Of a stretch of DNA of 64,000 bases, positions 24,921 to 33,650 are shown in pieces. A model generated the notes under the pieces. The model made no database searches, was not told the origin of the DNA, and was given only the letters and a program-made list of their open reading frames with translations. The stretch is from Chitinophaga sp. H8 (GTDB taxonomy: Bacteria; Bacteroidota; Bacteroidia; Chitinophagales; Chitinophagaceae). Every line of letters starts with the position of its first letter. The first letter of the stretch is position 1. The stretch is taken from NCBI RefSeq assembly GCF_040567655.1, contig NZ_JBEXAC010000002.1, forward strand, positions 496,001-560,000, written 5' to 3'. The position numbers and the translations under genes are program-made.

Positions 24921-25367
24921 CCCAAGTATTTCCTTCACCATGGCAGAGATCGCTTTCCCGTCTGCCTTGCCTGCCAGTTGTTTGGTGGCGGCGCCCATTA
25001 CTTTACCCATATCTGCTGCTGAGGTAGCCCCTACGGAGGTAATGATAGCCGTGAGTGCAGTACGCAGTGCTGCTTCATCCATTTGTTGCGGCAGGAATCG
25101 CGCGATCACTTCCAGTTCTTCTTCTTCCTTTACAGCCAGGTCTTCCCGGTTTTGCTGACGGAAAATTTCCAGGGAATCTTTCCGTTGTTTTGCCAGCTTT
25201 TGCAACAGCTTGGTTTCATCGGCTTCGGTCAGCTCTCCGGTACTTCCTTCAGCAGTTTTTGCCAGCAGGATAGCTGCTTTAATAGCTCTCAGCGCACGCA
25301 GGTCGGCTTCTTTTTTGCCTAACATGGCGGCTTTTATCTGGGCATTGATATCCAGTTCTAATGACAT
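24912..25367 (-). CDS. GatB/YqeY-domain protein
   Basis: A 151-aa YqeY-like protein starting at ATG 25367 (MSLELDINAQIKAAMLGKKE). Family motifs are LRALRAIKAAILLAKT, RKDSLEIFRQQNREDLAVKE, EEEELEVIARFLPQQMDE and GKVMGAATKQLAGKADGKAI. The fold resembles the tail of the GatB amidotransferase subunit, which binds tRNA; the independent role of YqeY is not settled. The final codons GGG AGC TTT TAG come partly from repeat array C, so the stop codon is repeat-derived. Confidence 0.94.
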   Translation of the reverse strand: MSLELDINAQIKAAMLGKKEADLRALRAIKAAILLAKTAEGSTGELTEADETKLLQKLAKQRKDSLEIFRQQNREDLAVKEEEELEVIARFLPQQMDEAALRTALTAIITSVGATSAADMGKVMGAATKQLAGKADGKAISAMVKEILGSF

Positions 25368-25401
25368 GATGTAGTTTTTAAGCGTGATTGATAGGTACCT
25401 G

Positions 25402-25755
25402 CTATTTCTGCTGCTCTTCCCGCTGCTGTTGTTCGTTGAACTTTTTGTAGAAGTCACGGGCAAAAGCACGCATTTCTTCCGCCTGCTCTTTGTAGGGGGT
25501 AGCGCGCTGATAGGTATCAGACATCGTCATCAGGGTTTGATAAAAGAAATCTGCCATTTCATCTACCATCATGTTTTTTGTCCACAGGTCGATCCGCATA
25601 GCAGTTTTATCAGCCCCATCCCAGAAAGCCAGCATCATCGCTTTAGCCTGGTTCATCTTGTCTCCGGCACCATCAGTGGCATTCCACTCAATGTTTTCCG
25701 GTACCTTGCTCTCGTCCAATCCTACATGGATCTGTATGGTATGTTTCTGTGTCAT
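25402..25755 (-). CDS. gldC: Gliding motility protein GldC
   Basis: A 117-aa soluble protein. The sequence KHTIQIHVGLDESKVPENIE, MMLAFWDGADKTAMRIDLWT and MVDEMADFFYQTLMTMSDTY is characteristic of GldC, an accessory gliding or type IX secretion-associated protein of Bacteroidota. The length is standard. It has its own -7 box at 25786-25793 and precedes the YqeY-like gene by 34 bases. Confidence 0.94.
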   Translation of the reverse strand: MTQKHTIQIHVGLDESKVPENIEWNATDGAGDKMNQAKAMMLAFWDGADKTAMRIDLWTKNMMVDEMADFFYQTLMTMSDTYQRATPYKEQAEEMRAFARDFYKKFNEQQQREEQQK

Positions 25756-25785
25756 AATTTAATATCCCTTTCTCTTGTTGTTGCG

Positions 25786-25793
25786 CAAAAATA
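25786..25793 (-). promoter_or_regulatory. Bacteroidota -7 box upstream of gldC
   Basis: The minus strand reads TATTTTTG, 31 bases before the gldC ATG. It lies between the stop of the upstream glycosyltransferase and gldC, so gldC may have its own start site. Confidence 0.55.
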
Positions 25794-25813
25794 GCATTTA
25801 GCCTTCAAATGGA

Positions 25814-26935
25814 CTACTGCGGCAGCGGTATAGCTGCCCATAATTGTGCCGCGGCAATATCCCAGCTCTGGAAATGCTCAGCTGGAGGGGCTTTTGCCAG
25901 GAGGCGGCTCCTCAACTGTTCATCTTTATATAACAAGCTCATTTTTTCTGCCAGGTCGTCCAGGCTGGCCGGATCAGCATACAAGATCGCATCTCCTCCT
26001 GCTTCCCGGGCAATCGCACTTTCGAGGGCTATCACCGGCACCTGGCAACGCAGGGCGGCATATACCGGCAGTGCCAGCCCTTCAAAGCGGGCAGTATATA
26101 CCAGTGCATAGGCTGCGCCGGTGAGTAAGGCCAGCGTAGGTTGATCCACGTCCTTCAGCCATACCACATCATTCCGGAACTTATAGGTTTGCAGGGCGAT
26201 CGCTATCTCCTGACCGGCTACGGTAGCGCTACCTGCCAGTACCAGCTTGATATTGGATCGCTGCCGGCGCTTTAATGCCGAAAAGGCTTTCAACAACGGT
26301 ACTATATTATTCCGGGGATGTAAACTACCTGGTACTATAAAATATTCTACGCCACCGGTATACTTTTGTTTTACGGCTTCCCGCTCCTCCCATTCCAAAG
26401 CCCGGTAGCTTTCGTGTATGCCTGCCGGCAACAAGTGCAGCCGGGGCGCCATATCAGGGGCATATTGCCTCAGTTCTTCCTGCACCGTGGCGGATAATAC
26501 CGCAATCTGTTTTGCTGCGGCCATATACCGGGCCATATTCTTCTTTAAAAAACGCTGCATGCCGGCATCTGCTCCTGCTACATGATGCAGGAAAGCACTG
26601 TCCTTTATAAACAACACCGCTGGTATTTTGCTGCGCAAAGGCAGGATCCCATCCATGCCCAGAAAGATATCCGCTCCCTCTGCTTTCATCGCCCGTGGCA
26701 ACTTCCACTCCATCCACCAATACCGGCGCCAGGTAGCAGTACCCTTACCAGGCAACAGTATAGTGGTTACATTGGCAGGAAAGGTAAGATGCGCCGGAAA
26801 GGCGCGATCCGTATATAAAATAAAATGATGATCCGGGTGTTGCCTGCAAAGCCGGAGCAATAGCGTTGTTGCTACATGACCGGTATCCGCAGGCGCATCG
26901 TGGCATAAACAAGCGGCATTTACTGCAATACGCAT
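25814..26935 (-). CDS. Glycosyltransferase family 4-type (GT-B fold)
   Basis: A 373-aa glycosyltransferase. The N-terminal half opens MRIAVNAACLCHDAPADTGH. The linker to the C-terminal Rossmann domain is seen as GGVEYFIVPGSLHPRNNI and VPLLKAFSALKRRQ. The donor site region contains VYTARFEGLALPVYAALRCQ, whose E-G-L-P pattern fits the GT4 E-x7-E motif region, followed by CQVPVIALESAIAREAGGDA. It should transfer a sugar onto a surface glycan or lipid, but donor and acceptor are unknown. It stands alone between gldC and a small lipoprotein. Confidence 0.9.
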   Translation of the reverse strand: MRIAVNAACLCHDAPADTGHVATTLLLRLCRQHPDHHFILYTDRAFPAHLTFPANVTTILLPGKGTATWRRYWWMEWKLPRAMKAEGADIFLGMDGILPLRSKIPAVLFIKDSAFLHHVAGADAGMQRFLKKNMARYMAAAKQIAVLSATVQEELRQYAPDMAPRLHLLPAGIHESYRALEWEEREAVKQKYTGGVEYFIVPGSLHPRNNIVPLLKAFSALKRRQRSNIKLVLAGSATVAGQEIAIALQTYKFRNDVVWLKDVDQPTLALLTGAAYALVYTARFEGLALPVYAALRCQVPVIALESAIAREAGGDAILYADPASLDDLAEKMSLLYKDEQLRSRLLAKAPPAEHFQSWDIAAAQLWAAIPLPQ

Positions 26936-27024
26936 AATGAATTTATAATCAGCTAGGCTGCAAACCTACGGCATTTTGTTTTTTATAAGGCCCGCTGATT
27001 TTAATGACTGGTATCCCCTCCTTG

Positions 27025-27465
27025 CTACACCGCTTTATTGGTGATCAGGAACTCCTTTTCCAGCTTATTACTGGGGGTCGTGGCCGAGGTAATAGTAACT
27101 TTCACCCGGTAAGTTTTCAGCACGGGCAACTTGGTCAGCGTAATATCAAAACTCTTATTGGATGTGGGGGCTATGGGCGACTGCTCCAATACCACTCCTC
27201 CAGGATCAGAAATAACCGTCATCGTAATCTTTACACCTTCCTTAGGCATCGCTGAAAGCATATTCACCGTAAATGTGAAGGTTTCTCCGGATGCTTTGTT
27301 ATAACCACCCTCTTCCAGGCTTTTCAACTCAAACTTGATCCCTTCTTCCTGCGGCGTAACCGGTCCACCACCACCACTTCCTCCTCCTTTACCCTTACAG
27401 GAAAAAATAGTCATCATCAACAGGGATGCAAATGCGAAAAAATATGATTTAACAGGCATAAACAT
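27025..27465 (-). CDS. Small lipoprotein of unknown function
   Basis: A 146-aa secreted lipoprotein. The signal peptide (FFAFASLLMMTIFSCKG, Cys near residue 23) is followed by a Gly/Ser-rich linker (GKGGGSGGGG), typical of Bacteroidota surface lipoproteins. A single beta-sandwich-like domain follows (EGIKFELKSLEEGG; FTFTVNMLSAMPKEGVKITM; KTYRVKVTITSATTPSNKL). The pattern looks Ig-like. No enzyme motif is seen. It is flanked on its 5' side by repeat arrays. Confidence 0.75.
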   Translation of the reverse strand: MFMPVKSYFFAFASLLMMTIFSCKGKGGGSGGGGPVTPQEEGIKFELKSLEEGGYNKASGETFTFTVNMLSAMPKEGVKITMTVISDPGGVVLEQSPIAPTSNKSFDITLTKLPVLKTYRVKVTITSATTPSNKLEKEFLITNKAV

Positions 27466-27513
27466 AAGTATAAGAGAGGCTGAAATTAGGAAAATATAGT
27501 ATATTATGCAAAT

Positions 27514-27640
27514 AATAGCTGTTAGCTATTAGCTTTTAGCCTTTAGCTTAAATGCAGCGATTGAAGAGCTATTAGCTTTTAGCTATTAACCGTTAGCTTA
27601 AATGCAGCGATTGAAGAGCGGTTAGCCTTTAGCTATTAAC
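27514..27640. repeat. 7-bp repeat array with a 50-bp tandem unit, site D
   Basis: TTAGCTATTAGCTTTTAGCC-type units with a 7-base period fill this stretch. The motif TTAAATGCAGCGATTGAAGA occurs twice, at 27548-27567 and 27598-27617, 50 bases apart, each time between heptamer blocks. It lies upstream of the lipoprotein gene. Confidence 0.85.
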
Positions 27641-27728
27641 CTGGATGTTTAAAGTCATAATAGTATCAAAAGATTAACATGTAAAGTTCATTCAGGAGAA
27701 GATAAAAGTAAGATAAGCCTACCTTACA

Positions 27729-27793
27729 GCATAGTTAAGGCATAGTTAGAGCATAGTTAAAGCATAGATAGAGCATAGATAGAGTATAAAAGG
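27729..27793. repeat. 11-bp tandem repeat, left of the GH18 locus
   Basis: Five units of the form GCATAGTTAAG / GCATAGATAGA start at 27729, 27740, 27751, 27762 and 27773, exactly 11 bases apart, and decay into GTATAAAAGG. A diverged array with the same period lies at 39142-39193. Confidence 0.9.
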
Positions 27794-27862
27794 CTATAAA
27801 GCAGGGTATGGTAAAGGCCCTGAGATGGTACAATTTTAACCCATAGGCATTAAAACGCAATC

Positions 27863-27959
27863 ATCCGCTGCATTTTGCTCGCAGCTCGCAGCTCATAGCT
27901 CACAGCTCTTCTCCCCTGCATTAAGCTAAAAGCTAACGGCCAAAAGCTAACAGCTAACA
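27863..27959. repeat. 7-bp repeat array, site E, left of the GH18 locus
   Basis: It starts ATCCGCTGCATTTTGCTCGC, continues with AGCTC-type heptamers (AGCTCGC, AGCTCAT, AGCTCAC), then AGCTAAA/AGCTAAC units. The same order is seen at 39208-39290. From 27466 to 28020 there is otherwise no gene. Confidence 0.88.
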
Positions 27960-28020
27960 ATTTATTCTTTACTTTTAGACACAAAATCAGTGGCACTTAA
28001 TTAATAATTCTCAATACACT

Positions 28021-28608
28021 ATGATTAGCACCAGGGAATTAGCTGTTTTAGTGTCCCAGGGCGACAGGCAGGCATTCAACCAGCTATACCAGCGCTTCTA
28101 CAATCCGGTCTACTCTGTCATGTTGCAATACACTAAAAATGCAGAGGATGCAGAAGATATACTCCAGCTAACATTTCTCCGGCTTTGGGAGAAAAGACAG
28201 GAACTAATACGTGTAGAAGCCCCCGAGGACTGGATTTTTATCATTGCCCGGAATGAATTTCTCAACAAATTCCGGAAAAGAAGATCGGAAGATAGCTACC
28301 GTCGTTACCTCCTTCAGGTATTCTCTGAAGAAAGCCAGTCGCCGGAAGAACTTCTTATTACCCGGCAGAAAGAAGAATTGGTACAAAAAGCAATTGCTGC
28401 TTTGCCCGACAGACAGAAAGAAGCCTTTCTGCTGAACAGGCACAACGGCTTTACCTATGAAAAGGTAGCCGCTACCATGAATGTGTCTAAAGAAACTGTA
28501 AAAGAACATATTAGCCGGGCTTTAAAGGCCATTAAAAGCTATCTGCTGGAAAATATTGAAAGTATTAAACTCTTCATTTTAATACTGTTCTTTTTTATCT
28601 TCCTGTAA
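28021..28608 (+). CDS. ECF sigma factor of the GH18 locus
   Basis: A 195-aa ECF sigma factor. Region 2: VSQGDRQAFNQLYQRFYNPV and EDAEDILQLTFLRLWEKRQE. Region 4: LPDRQKEAFLLNRHNGFTYE and MNVSKETVKEHISRALKAIK, the helix-turn-helix that reads the -35 region. It ends in a strongly hydrophobic tail (LFILILFFFIFL) that could anchor it at the membrane near FecR. It starts the locus and precedes fecR by 124 bases. Confidence 0.93.
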   Translation: MISTRELAVLVSQGDRQAFNQLYQRFYNPVYSVMLQYTKNAEDAEDILQLTFLRLWEKRQELIRVEAPEDWIFIIARNEFLNKFRKRRSEDSYRRYLLQVFSEESQSPEELLITRQKEELVQKAIAALPDRQKEAFLLNRHNGFTYEKVAATMNVSKETVKEHISRALKAIKSYLLENIESIKLFILILFFFIFL

Positions 28609-28732
28609 TAAGCCGGCAGAAAGGCAAACAGACAATCTCCGGATTTTTTTTGAGGGCTGTCCCCCTTTTTACCTGGTCAGGCGTCTTCATAATAACAGGG
28701 CAGGCAAATGATAACAATTTTTTATTAATGGT

Positions 28733-29932
28733 ATGAGCAGGATGACAGAAGCTGACTTTTTAAAGTTACTGGACGGGTTTAAAAAACAAACACTTTCGGC
28801 ACAGGAGCTAAATGAGTTCCTGGATGCTTCGCAGCAACCTGCTTTTGAACAGCTCCTGGGTAATACTTTAGAAACTGACTTGAAAGTAAGATGGGTAGAC
28901 GGGCTGGCCGCCGCTGATACCGGACAAAAACTCTGGCAGCAGCTCGACGATACTTCCCGTGAACCAGCACCAACGCCTTCCCGGATCTATCCGTTGAGGC
29001 AATGGCGAAGTGTGGCAGCTATACTGGTATTCATACTATCCGGCACAGCCGCTTACCTGCTCTTCATAAAAGGAGACCATAAAAAAGATCTTGCTACTGT
29101 TAATCACTACAACAGCACTGACTCATTAAGAGGGATAGGCAAAAAAGCAATACTGACAATAGCGAATGGAAAGAAAATAATACTCGACAGTACCGCTACC
29201 GGTGTTATTTCAAAACAGGGCAACACGGTTATCAACAACACCAACAGCCAGCTGGTTTATCAGAATAACGGCGCAGGTAATACCACCATAAATAAAATAG
29301 AAACGCCCGTAGGCGGACAATACAGCATCGTTTTATCCGATGGCACAAAAGCCTGGCTGAATGCAGGATCATCATTAACTTTCCCGGCTTCATTTACCGG
29401 CAAAGAACGTAAAGTGGAGATGACCGGAGAAGTTTATTTTGAAGTAGCACAAAATGCCTCCCAACCTTTTAAAGTGTCCGTCAATAATTCAACCTGGATA
29501 GATGTACTGGGTACTAGCTTTAATGTGAATGCCTATAAAGAAGAAGGTAGTATTAAAACAACATTGCTACAGGGGGCCGTTTTGATGAATACCCACGATC
29601 ATAGCAAAAGATTAACTCCAGGGCAGCAGGCCCGCATTAATAATAATGATAACAAAATTGAACTGATTGATCAGGTGAATCAGGACCAGGTAATGGGATG
29701 GAAAAACGGTTACTTTACTTTTGAAAGAGCGCCGGTGGAAAGTATCATGAATCAATTTCAACGCTGGTATAATATTGAAGTAATATATAGAGGCACTAAA
29801 CCAACCGATCTGTTTACCGGGAGTATACCACTTTCGTCTTCCTTACCACAGGCACTTAAAATACTGGAATATGCCAGAGTGAATTATGTGCTGGAGGATA
29901 ACAAAGTAATTATATTATCATCCTCCCGGTAA
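28733..29932 (+). CDS. FecR-family regulator of the GH18 locus
   Basis: A 399-aa inner membrane anti-sigma regulator. The cytoplasmic N-terminus is about 1-85. One membrane segment follows (about 88-106, WRSVAAILVFILSGTAAYLL). The periplasmic FecR domain has IETPVGGQYSIVLSDGTKAW, LNAGSSLTFPASF, MTGEVYFEVAQNASQPFKV and IDVLGTSFNVNAY. The C-terminal DUF4974-like domain has APVESIMNQFQRWYNIEVIY and FTGSIPLSSSLPQALKIL. It should connect SusC occupancy to the sigma factor. Confidence 0.95.
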   Translation: MSRMTEADFLKLLDGFKKQTLSAQELNEFLDASQQPAFEQLLGNTLETDLKVRWVDGLAAADTGQKLWQQLDDTSREPAPTPSRIYPLRQWRSVAAILVFILSGTAAYLLFIKGDHKKDLATVNHYNSTDSLRGIGKKAILTIANGKKIILDSTATGVISKQGNTVINNTNSQLVYQNNGAGNTTINKIETPVGGQYSIVLSDGTKAWLNAGSSLTFPASFTGKERKVEMTGEVYFEVAQNASQPFKVSVNNSTWIDVLGTSFNVNAYKEEGSIKTTLLQGAVLMNTHDHSKRLTPGQQARINNNDNKIELIDQVNQDQVMGWKNGYFTFERAPVESIMNQFQRWYNIEVIYRGTKPTDLFTGSIPLSSSLPQALKILEYARVNYVLEDNKVIILSSSR

Positions 29933-30090
29933 CAACAGATCAGGATAATTAAATCAACTAAAAACAACGCTTGTTTTCAGGAAGTTCCGGCAGTTTTAAA
30001 GATTAACAACCAGCATGTAGGAAAAGAATTTTTTCACGTTTGAAATTTGTGTTCGCCGTTTTGTAAACATCGGCCCCCGCTCACTGTGTG

Positions 30091-30106
30091 GCTACTTTAA
30101 AGTAGC
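30091..30106. promoter_or_regulatory. 16-bp perfect palindrome upstream of susC
   Basis: GCTACTTTAAAGTAGC is a perfect palindrome 139 bases before the susC ATG, in a 312-base gap (29933-30244) with no gene. It may be an operator or a short hairpin. Confidence 0.45.
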
Positions 30107-30244
30107 AGAAAAACAGACATTGAACACAGTTATCAACTAATCTGAGGATAATATTTACAGTTACAGAAGTATCAATTACTGCTGAGGATATTGTCATGCA
30201 TAAAGCCCAATCTATCTTCTATTCTTAACGACAATTTAAATGTT

Positions 30245-33200
30245 ATGTGTTTTAGCTCGATCCCAGGATTGTTTGATCCATCCGGCCATAAAGGCCCTCT
30301 TCTAAAAAAGACGCCCTTTACCATTTTATTGCTTTTTGTTTACCTGAGTGTAAGTGCCTATAGCAATGCACAAAACATAACACTTCAGATAAAGGAACAA
30401 CCACTGTCTGCCGTATTTACAGCTATCAGTAAACAAACCGGGTTTCGCTTTTTTTATAATGAGAATATGCTGAAAACAGCCAGACCTGTTACCCTATCAG
30501 TAAAAAACACTCCGCTAGAAACCGTGCTGGACCTTTGTTTTAAAGAGCTTCCGCTATCCTATACGATTGTTGACAAAGTTATTGTGATAAAAGATCGCGA
30601 AGGAGCCTCCCCTGCAAAAAAGGAGGATCAGCTCAGCAGCAGCCAGCCATCTGTTAACATCAAAGGCAGGATCCTGACAGAAGATAACCAGCCGGCAATT
30701 GGGGCTACTGTAGCTATAAAATCTCAGTCCGGTCCGGGAAAAGGGGTGGTGGCAAATACAAATGGAGAGTTTAACATTAAAGCTGCTCCAGGCGATGTAT
30801 TGATCATCTCTTTCATTGGTTGTGAAACAAAAGAAATAACAATAGCAGATGCAACAACACTCACCATCGTTTTGCAGCCTTCCAAAAAATTACTCGACAT
30901 GGTAGTGGTAACTGCTTTGGGCATAAAGCAAGTCAACCGCGCACTTAGCTATAATGTACAGGAGGTAAAAAGCGAAGAACTCACAAGGGTGCCCAATGCC
31001 AGTTTTGTAAATAGCCTTGCAGGTAAAGTAGCCGGTATTACCATTAACAGCAGCGCTTCCGGAATCGGTGGCTCCACCAGGGTAGTGATGCGTGGCGATA
31101 AATCCCTCCGTGCGGATGGTAATAACAATGCATTATATGTGCTGGACGGTATTCCACTCCCCAACTTGTTCTCTGTCAACAGTACCACCTCTAATGGTAT
31201 CTACGGCGGAAAAGATGCTGGCGATGGTATCTCCAGCATTAACCCGGAAGATATCGCCAGCATTTCAGTGCTTACCGGTGCTTCTTCAGCTGCCTTATAT
31301 GGAGGTATGGCTGCCAATGGTGCCATTCTGATCACTACCAAAAATGGTACACCTGAAAAGACCCGCCTTAGCTATTCCAACAGCACCACCTTTTATCAGC
31401 CGTTTGTATTACCGGAGTTCCAGCAAACATATGGGGCATCTGATCCGGGGGCTTTCAACAGTTGGGGAGCCAAACTTCAACAACCGTCCACATTCAGTCC
31501 CCGCGACTTTCTTCAAACAGGCTATAATGTAACCAACAGCATCAGCGTTTCCACCGGCACTGAAAAAAACACTACCTATTTTTCAGCAGCGGCTTCCAAT
31601 GCCAATGGCATCATACCCAATAACAACTTCAACAGATATAACCTCACCTTCCGTAATACCTCCCTGTATCTTAACAACAAACTGAGCCTGGATATTACAG
31701 GAATGTATATACGAACAAAGAATCAGAACATGATCTCACAAGGTCAGTATTTTAATCCACTGGTACCGCTCTATCTTTTCCCCAGGGGAGAAGACATGGA
31801 GAAATACAAACTGTATGAAAGATATAATGTAGAACGTGGATTCAAAACACAATGGTGGCCATATGGTCCGTTGGGATTATCTATTCAGAATCCATACTGG
31901 ATAGTGAACAGGAATATTAACCAGGTAGACAAGGAACGTTATATCCTGGGCGCTACCCTGAAGTACAAAGTATTGGACTGGCTGGATATACTTGGCAGGG
32001 CAAGGATGGATAACAATGCTGCTGTAAACGAAATCAGAAACTACGCGTCTACACTACCATTGCTCGCATCCAATTCAGACAATGGCTCTTACCTAGATCT
32101 TACTACCAGGTCAAAACAAACCTATGCCGATGTATTGGTATCTGTTAACAAAAGTTTTCATTCCTGGGGGCTGCTCGCAAATGCAGGCGCCAGCATATTG
32201 GATAACCGCGTAGCTACTACCGGCAATGCTGATGTGCTCAGTAATGGTGCACCATTATCCAAAGTGCCCAACCTGTTTACATCCAGTAATGTTATTCCCC
32301 AACCACTCTCAGGAAGTCAATCAATTATTACACAGGTACAATCCATTTATGCTACTGCACAGTTTAATTATAAAAAGAAGGTATTCCTGGATCTGACCGG
32401 CCGGAATGAATGGCCTTCACAACTTGCCTACAGTAACACTAGCTCCCTGTTTTATCCCTCGGTAGGGTTGTCAGCAGTAATCAGTGATATCGTACATGTA
32501 TCACCTGATGTTCTTTCTTTTCTCAAAATAAGAGGTTCTTACAGCGAGGTCGGCAATCCTCCTGCGGCGTTTGATGCACGGCCTGGTTATACCACCACCG
32601 TAGCAGGCCCCAGGCTAAACCGCGACCTGCCTTTTAACCTGGTACCGGAAAGAACCAAATCAACAGAAGTTGGTATCAATGCCAGTTTTTGGAAAGACAA
32701 AATCAACCTCGCAGTTACAGCATACAACGCCAATACCTATAACCAGATATTTGTATTCCAGGCACCTGATGGAAGTGGCTTCGCCAATTTCAAGGTAAAT
32801 GCCGGCAAAGTAAGAAACAAGGGTATTGAAGCTGCACTCGGTTATAATGGTAATATAGGTCCGGTAAAATGGAATGCCAACACTACGTTTACACTTAACC
32901 GTAATAAAATACTTGAGCTGGCAGAAAATGCCATCAATCCTTTTGATAATCAAAAACTGAAACGGGATACTTTCTACATGGCTGGTATCGGATCAGCCTC
33001 CTCCGCAGCAGTAAAGAATGGTACAATCGGCGATATTTATGTAAACAGCCTGGTAAGAGATCAGGGAGGTTACATCTACATTCACCCCAGCACACATGCT
33101 TACAGCATAGATAATAATAATCTTATTTACGCCGGTAATCCTAACCCCCGGTATAATATTGGTTTCAGAAACGGGTTTACCTATAAACAATTCAATGCCA

Positions 33201-33640
33201 ACTTCCTGGTAGATGCCCGTATAGGTGGTATTGTGGTATCTGCCACCCAGGCCCTCATGGATGGTTTTGGCACCTCAAAAAGCAGTGGCGATGCCCGGGA
33301 CAATGGCGGGGTAATCATAAACGGATATCCTACAGATGCTGAAACATATTACAAAGCAGTAGGACTGGGAACAGGCGTTATGTCGCAATACATATACAGC
33401 GCTACCAATGTAAGGTTGAGAGAAGCCTCCCTGAGCTATACCATTCCTTCAAAGGTATTTGCCAACAAACTACAGGATGTTACTTTATCACTCATCGGAA
33501 ACAACCTCTTCATGTTCTATAATAAAGCGCCCTTTGACCCGGAAAGTACGGCTTCTACCGGAACGTATTTTCAGGGGATAGATTATTTCATGATGCCCAG
33601 TCTCCGGAGTTTTGGTTTTAGTGTGAAAGTAAATTTATAG
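30245..33640 (+). CDS. SusC/RagA-family TonB-dependent transporter with STN domain (GH18 locus)
   Basis: A 1131-aa outer membrane transporter, started at ATG 30245; an upstream TTG at 30191 is less likely. It has a signal peptide (FTILLLFVYLSVSAYSNA), an STN domain (ITLQIKEQPLSAVFTAISKQ; NTPLETVLDLCFKELPLSY), a carboxypeptidase-like domain (VNIKGRILTEDNQPAIGATV), a plug (MVVVTALGIKQVNRALSYNV; YVLDGIPLPNLFSV; GMAANGAILITTKNG) and a C-terminal barrel ending FGFSVKVNL. The STN domain links it to FecR. With the SusD partner and a GH18 enzyme it probably imports a GlcNAc-containing oligosaccharide. Confidence 0.96.
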   Translation: MCFSSIPGLFDPSGHKGPLLKKTPFTILLLFVYLSVSAYSNAQNITLQIKEQPLSAVFTAISKQTGFRFFYNENMLKTARPVTLSVKNTPLETVLDLCFKELPLSYTIVDKVIVIKDREGASPAKKEDQLSSSQPSVNIKGRILTEDNQPAIGATVAIKSQSGPGKGVVANTNGEFNIKAAPGDVLIISFIGCETKEITIADATTLTIVLQPSKKLLDMVVVTALGIKQVNRALSYNVQEVKSEELTRVPNASFVNSLAGKVAGITINSSASGIGGSTRVVMRGDKSLRADGNNNALYVLDGIPLPNLFSVNSTTSNGIYGGKDAGDGISSINPEDIASISVLTGASSAALYGGMAANGAILITTKNGTPEKTRLSYSNSTTFYQPFVLPEFQQTYGASDPGAFNSWGAKLQQPSTFSPRDFLQTGYNVTNSISVSTGTEKNTTYFSAAASNANGIIPNNNFNRYNLTFRNTSLYLNNKLSLDITGMYIRTKNQNMISQGQYFNPLVPLYLFPRGEDMEKYKLYERYNVERGFKTQWWPYGPLGLSIQNPYWIVNRNINQVDKERYILGATLKYKVLDWLDILGRARMDNNAAVNEIRNYASTLPLLASNSDNGSYLDLTTRSKQTYADVLVSVNKSFHSWGLLANAGASILDNRVATTGNADVLSNGAPLSKVPNLFTSSNVIPQPLSGSQSIITQVQSIYATAQFNYKKKVFLDLTGRNEWPSQLAYSNTSSLFYPSVGLSAVISDIVHVSPDVLSFLKIRGSYSEVGNPPAAFDARPGYTTTVAGPRLNRDLPFNLVPERTKSTEVGINASFWKDKINLAVTAYNANTYNQIFVFQAPDGSGFANFKVNAGKVRNKGIEAALGYNGNIGPVKWNANTTFTLNRNKILELAENAINPFDNQKLKRDTFYMAGIGSASSAAVKNGTIGDIYVNSLVRDQGGYIYIHPSTHAYSIDNNNLIYAGNPNPRYNIGFRNGFTYKQFNANFLVDARIGGIVVSATQALMDGFGTSKSSGDARDNGGVIINGYPTDAETYYKAVGLGTGVMSQYIYSATNVRLREASLSYTIPSKVFANKLQDVTLSLIGNNLFMFYNKAPFDPESTASTGTYFQGIDYFMMPSLRSFGFSVKVNL

Positions 33641-33650
33641 ACCCCGTATT

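Noticed and set aside
27514..27959. Possible CRISPR array
   Set aside because: The repeats are 7 or 11 bases with no unique spacers of constant length, and no cas gene is near.
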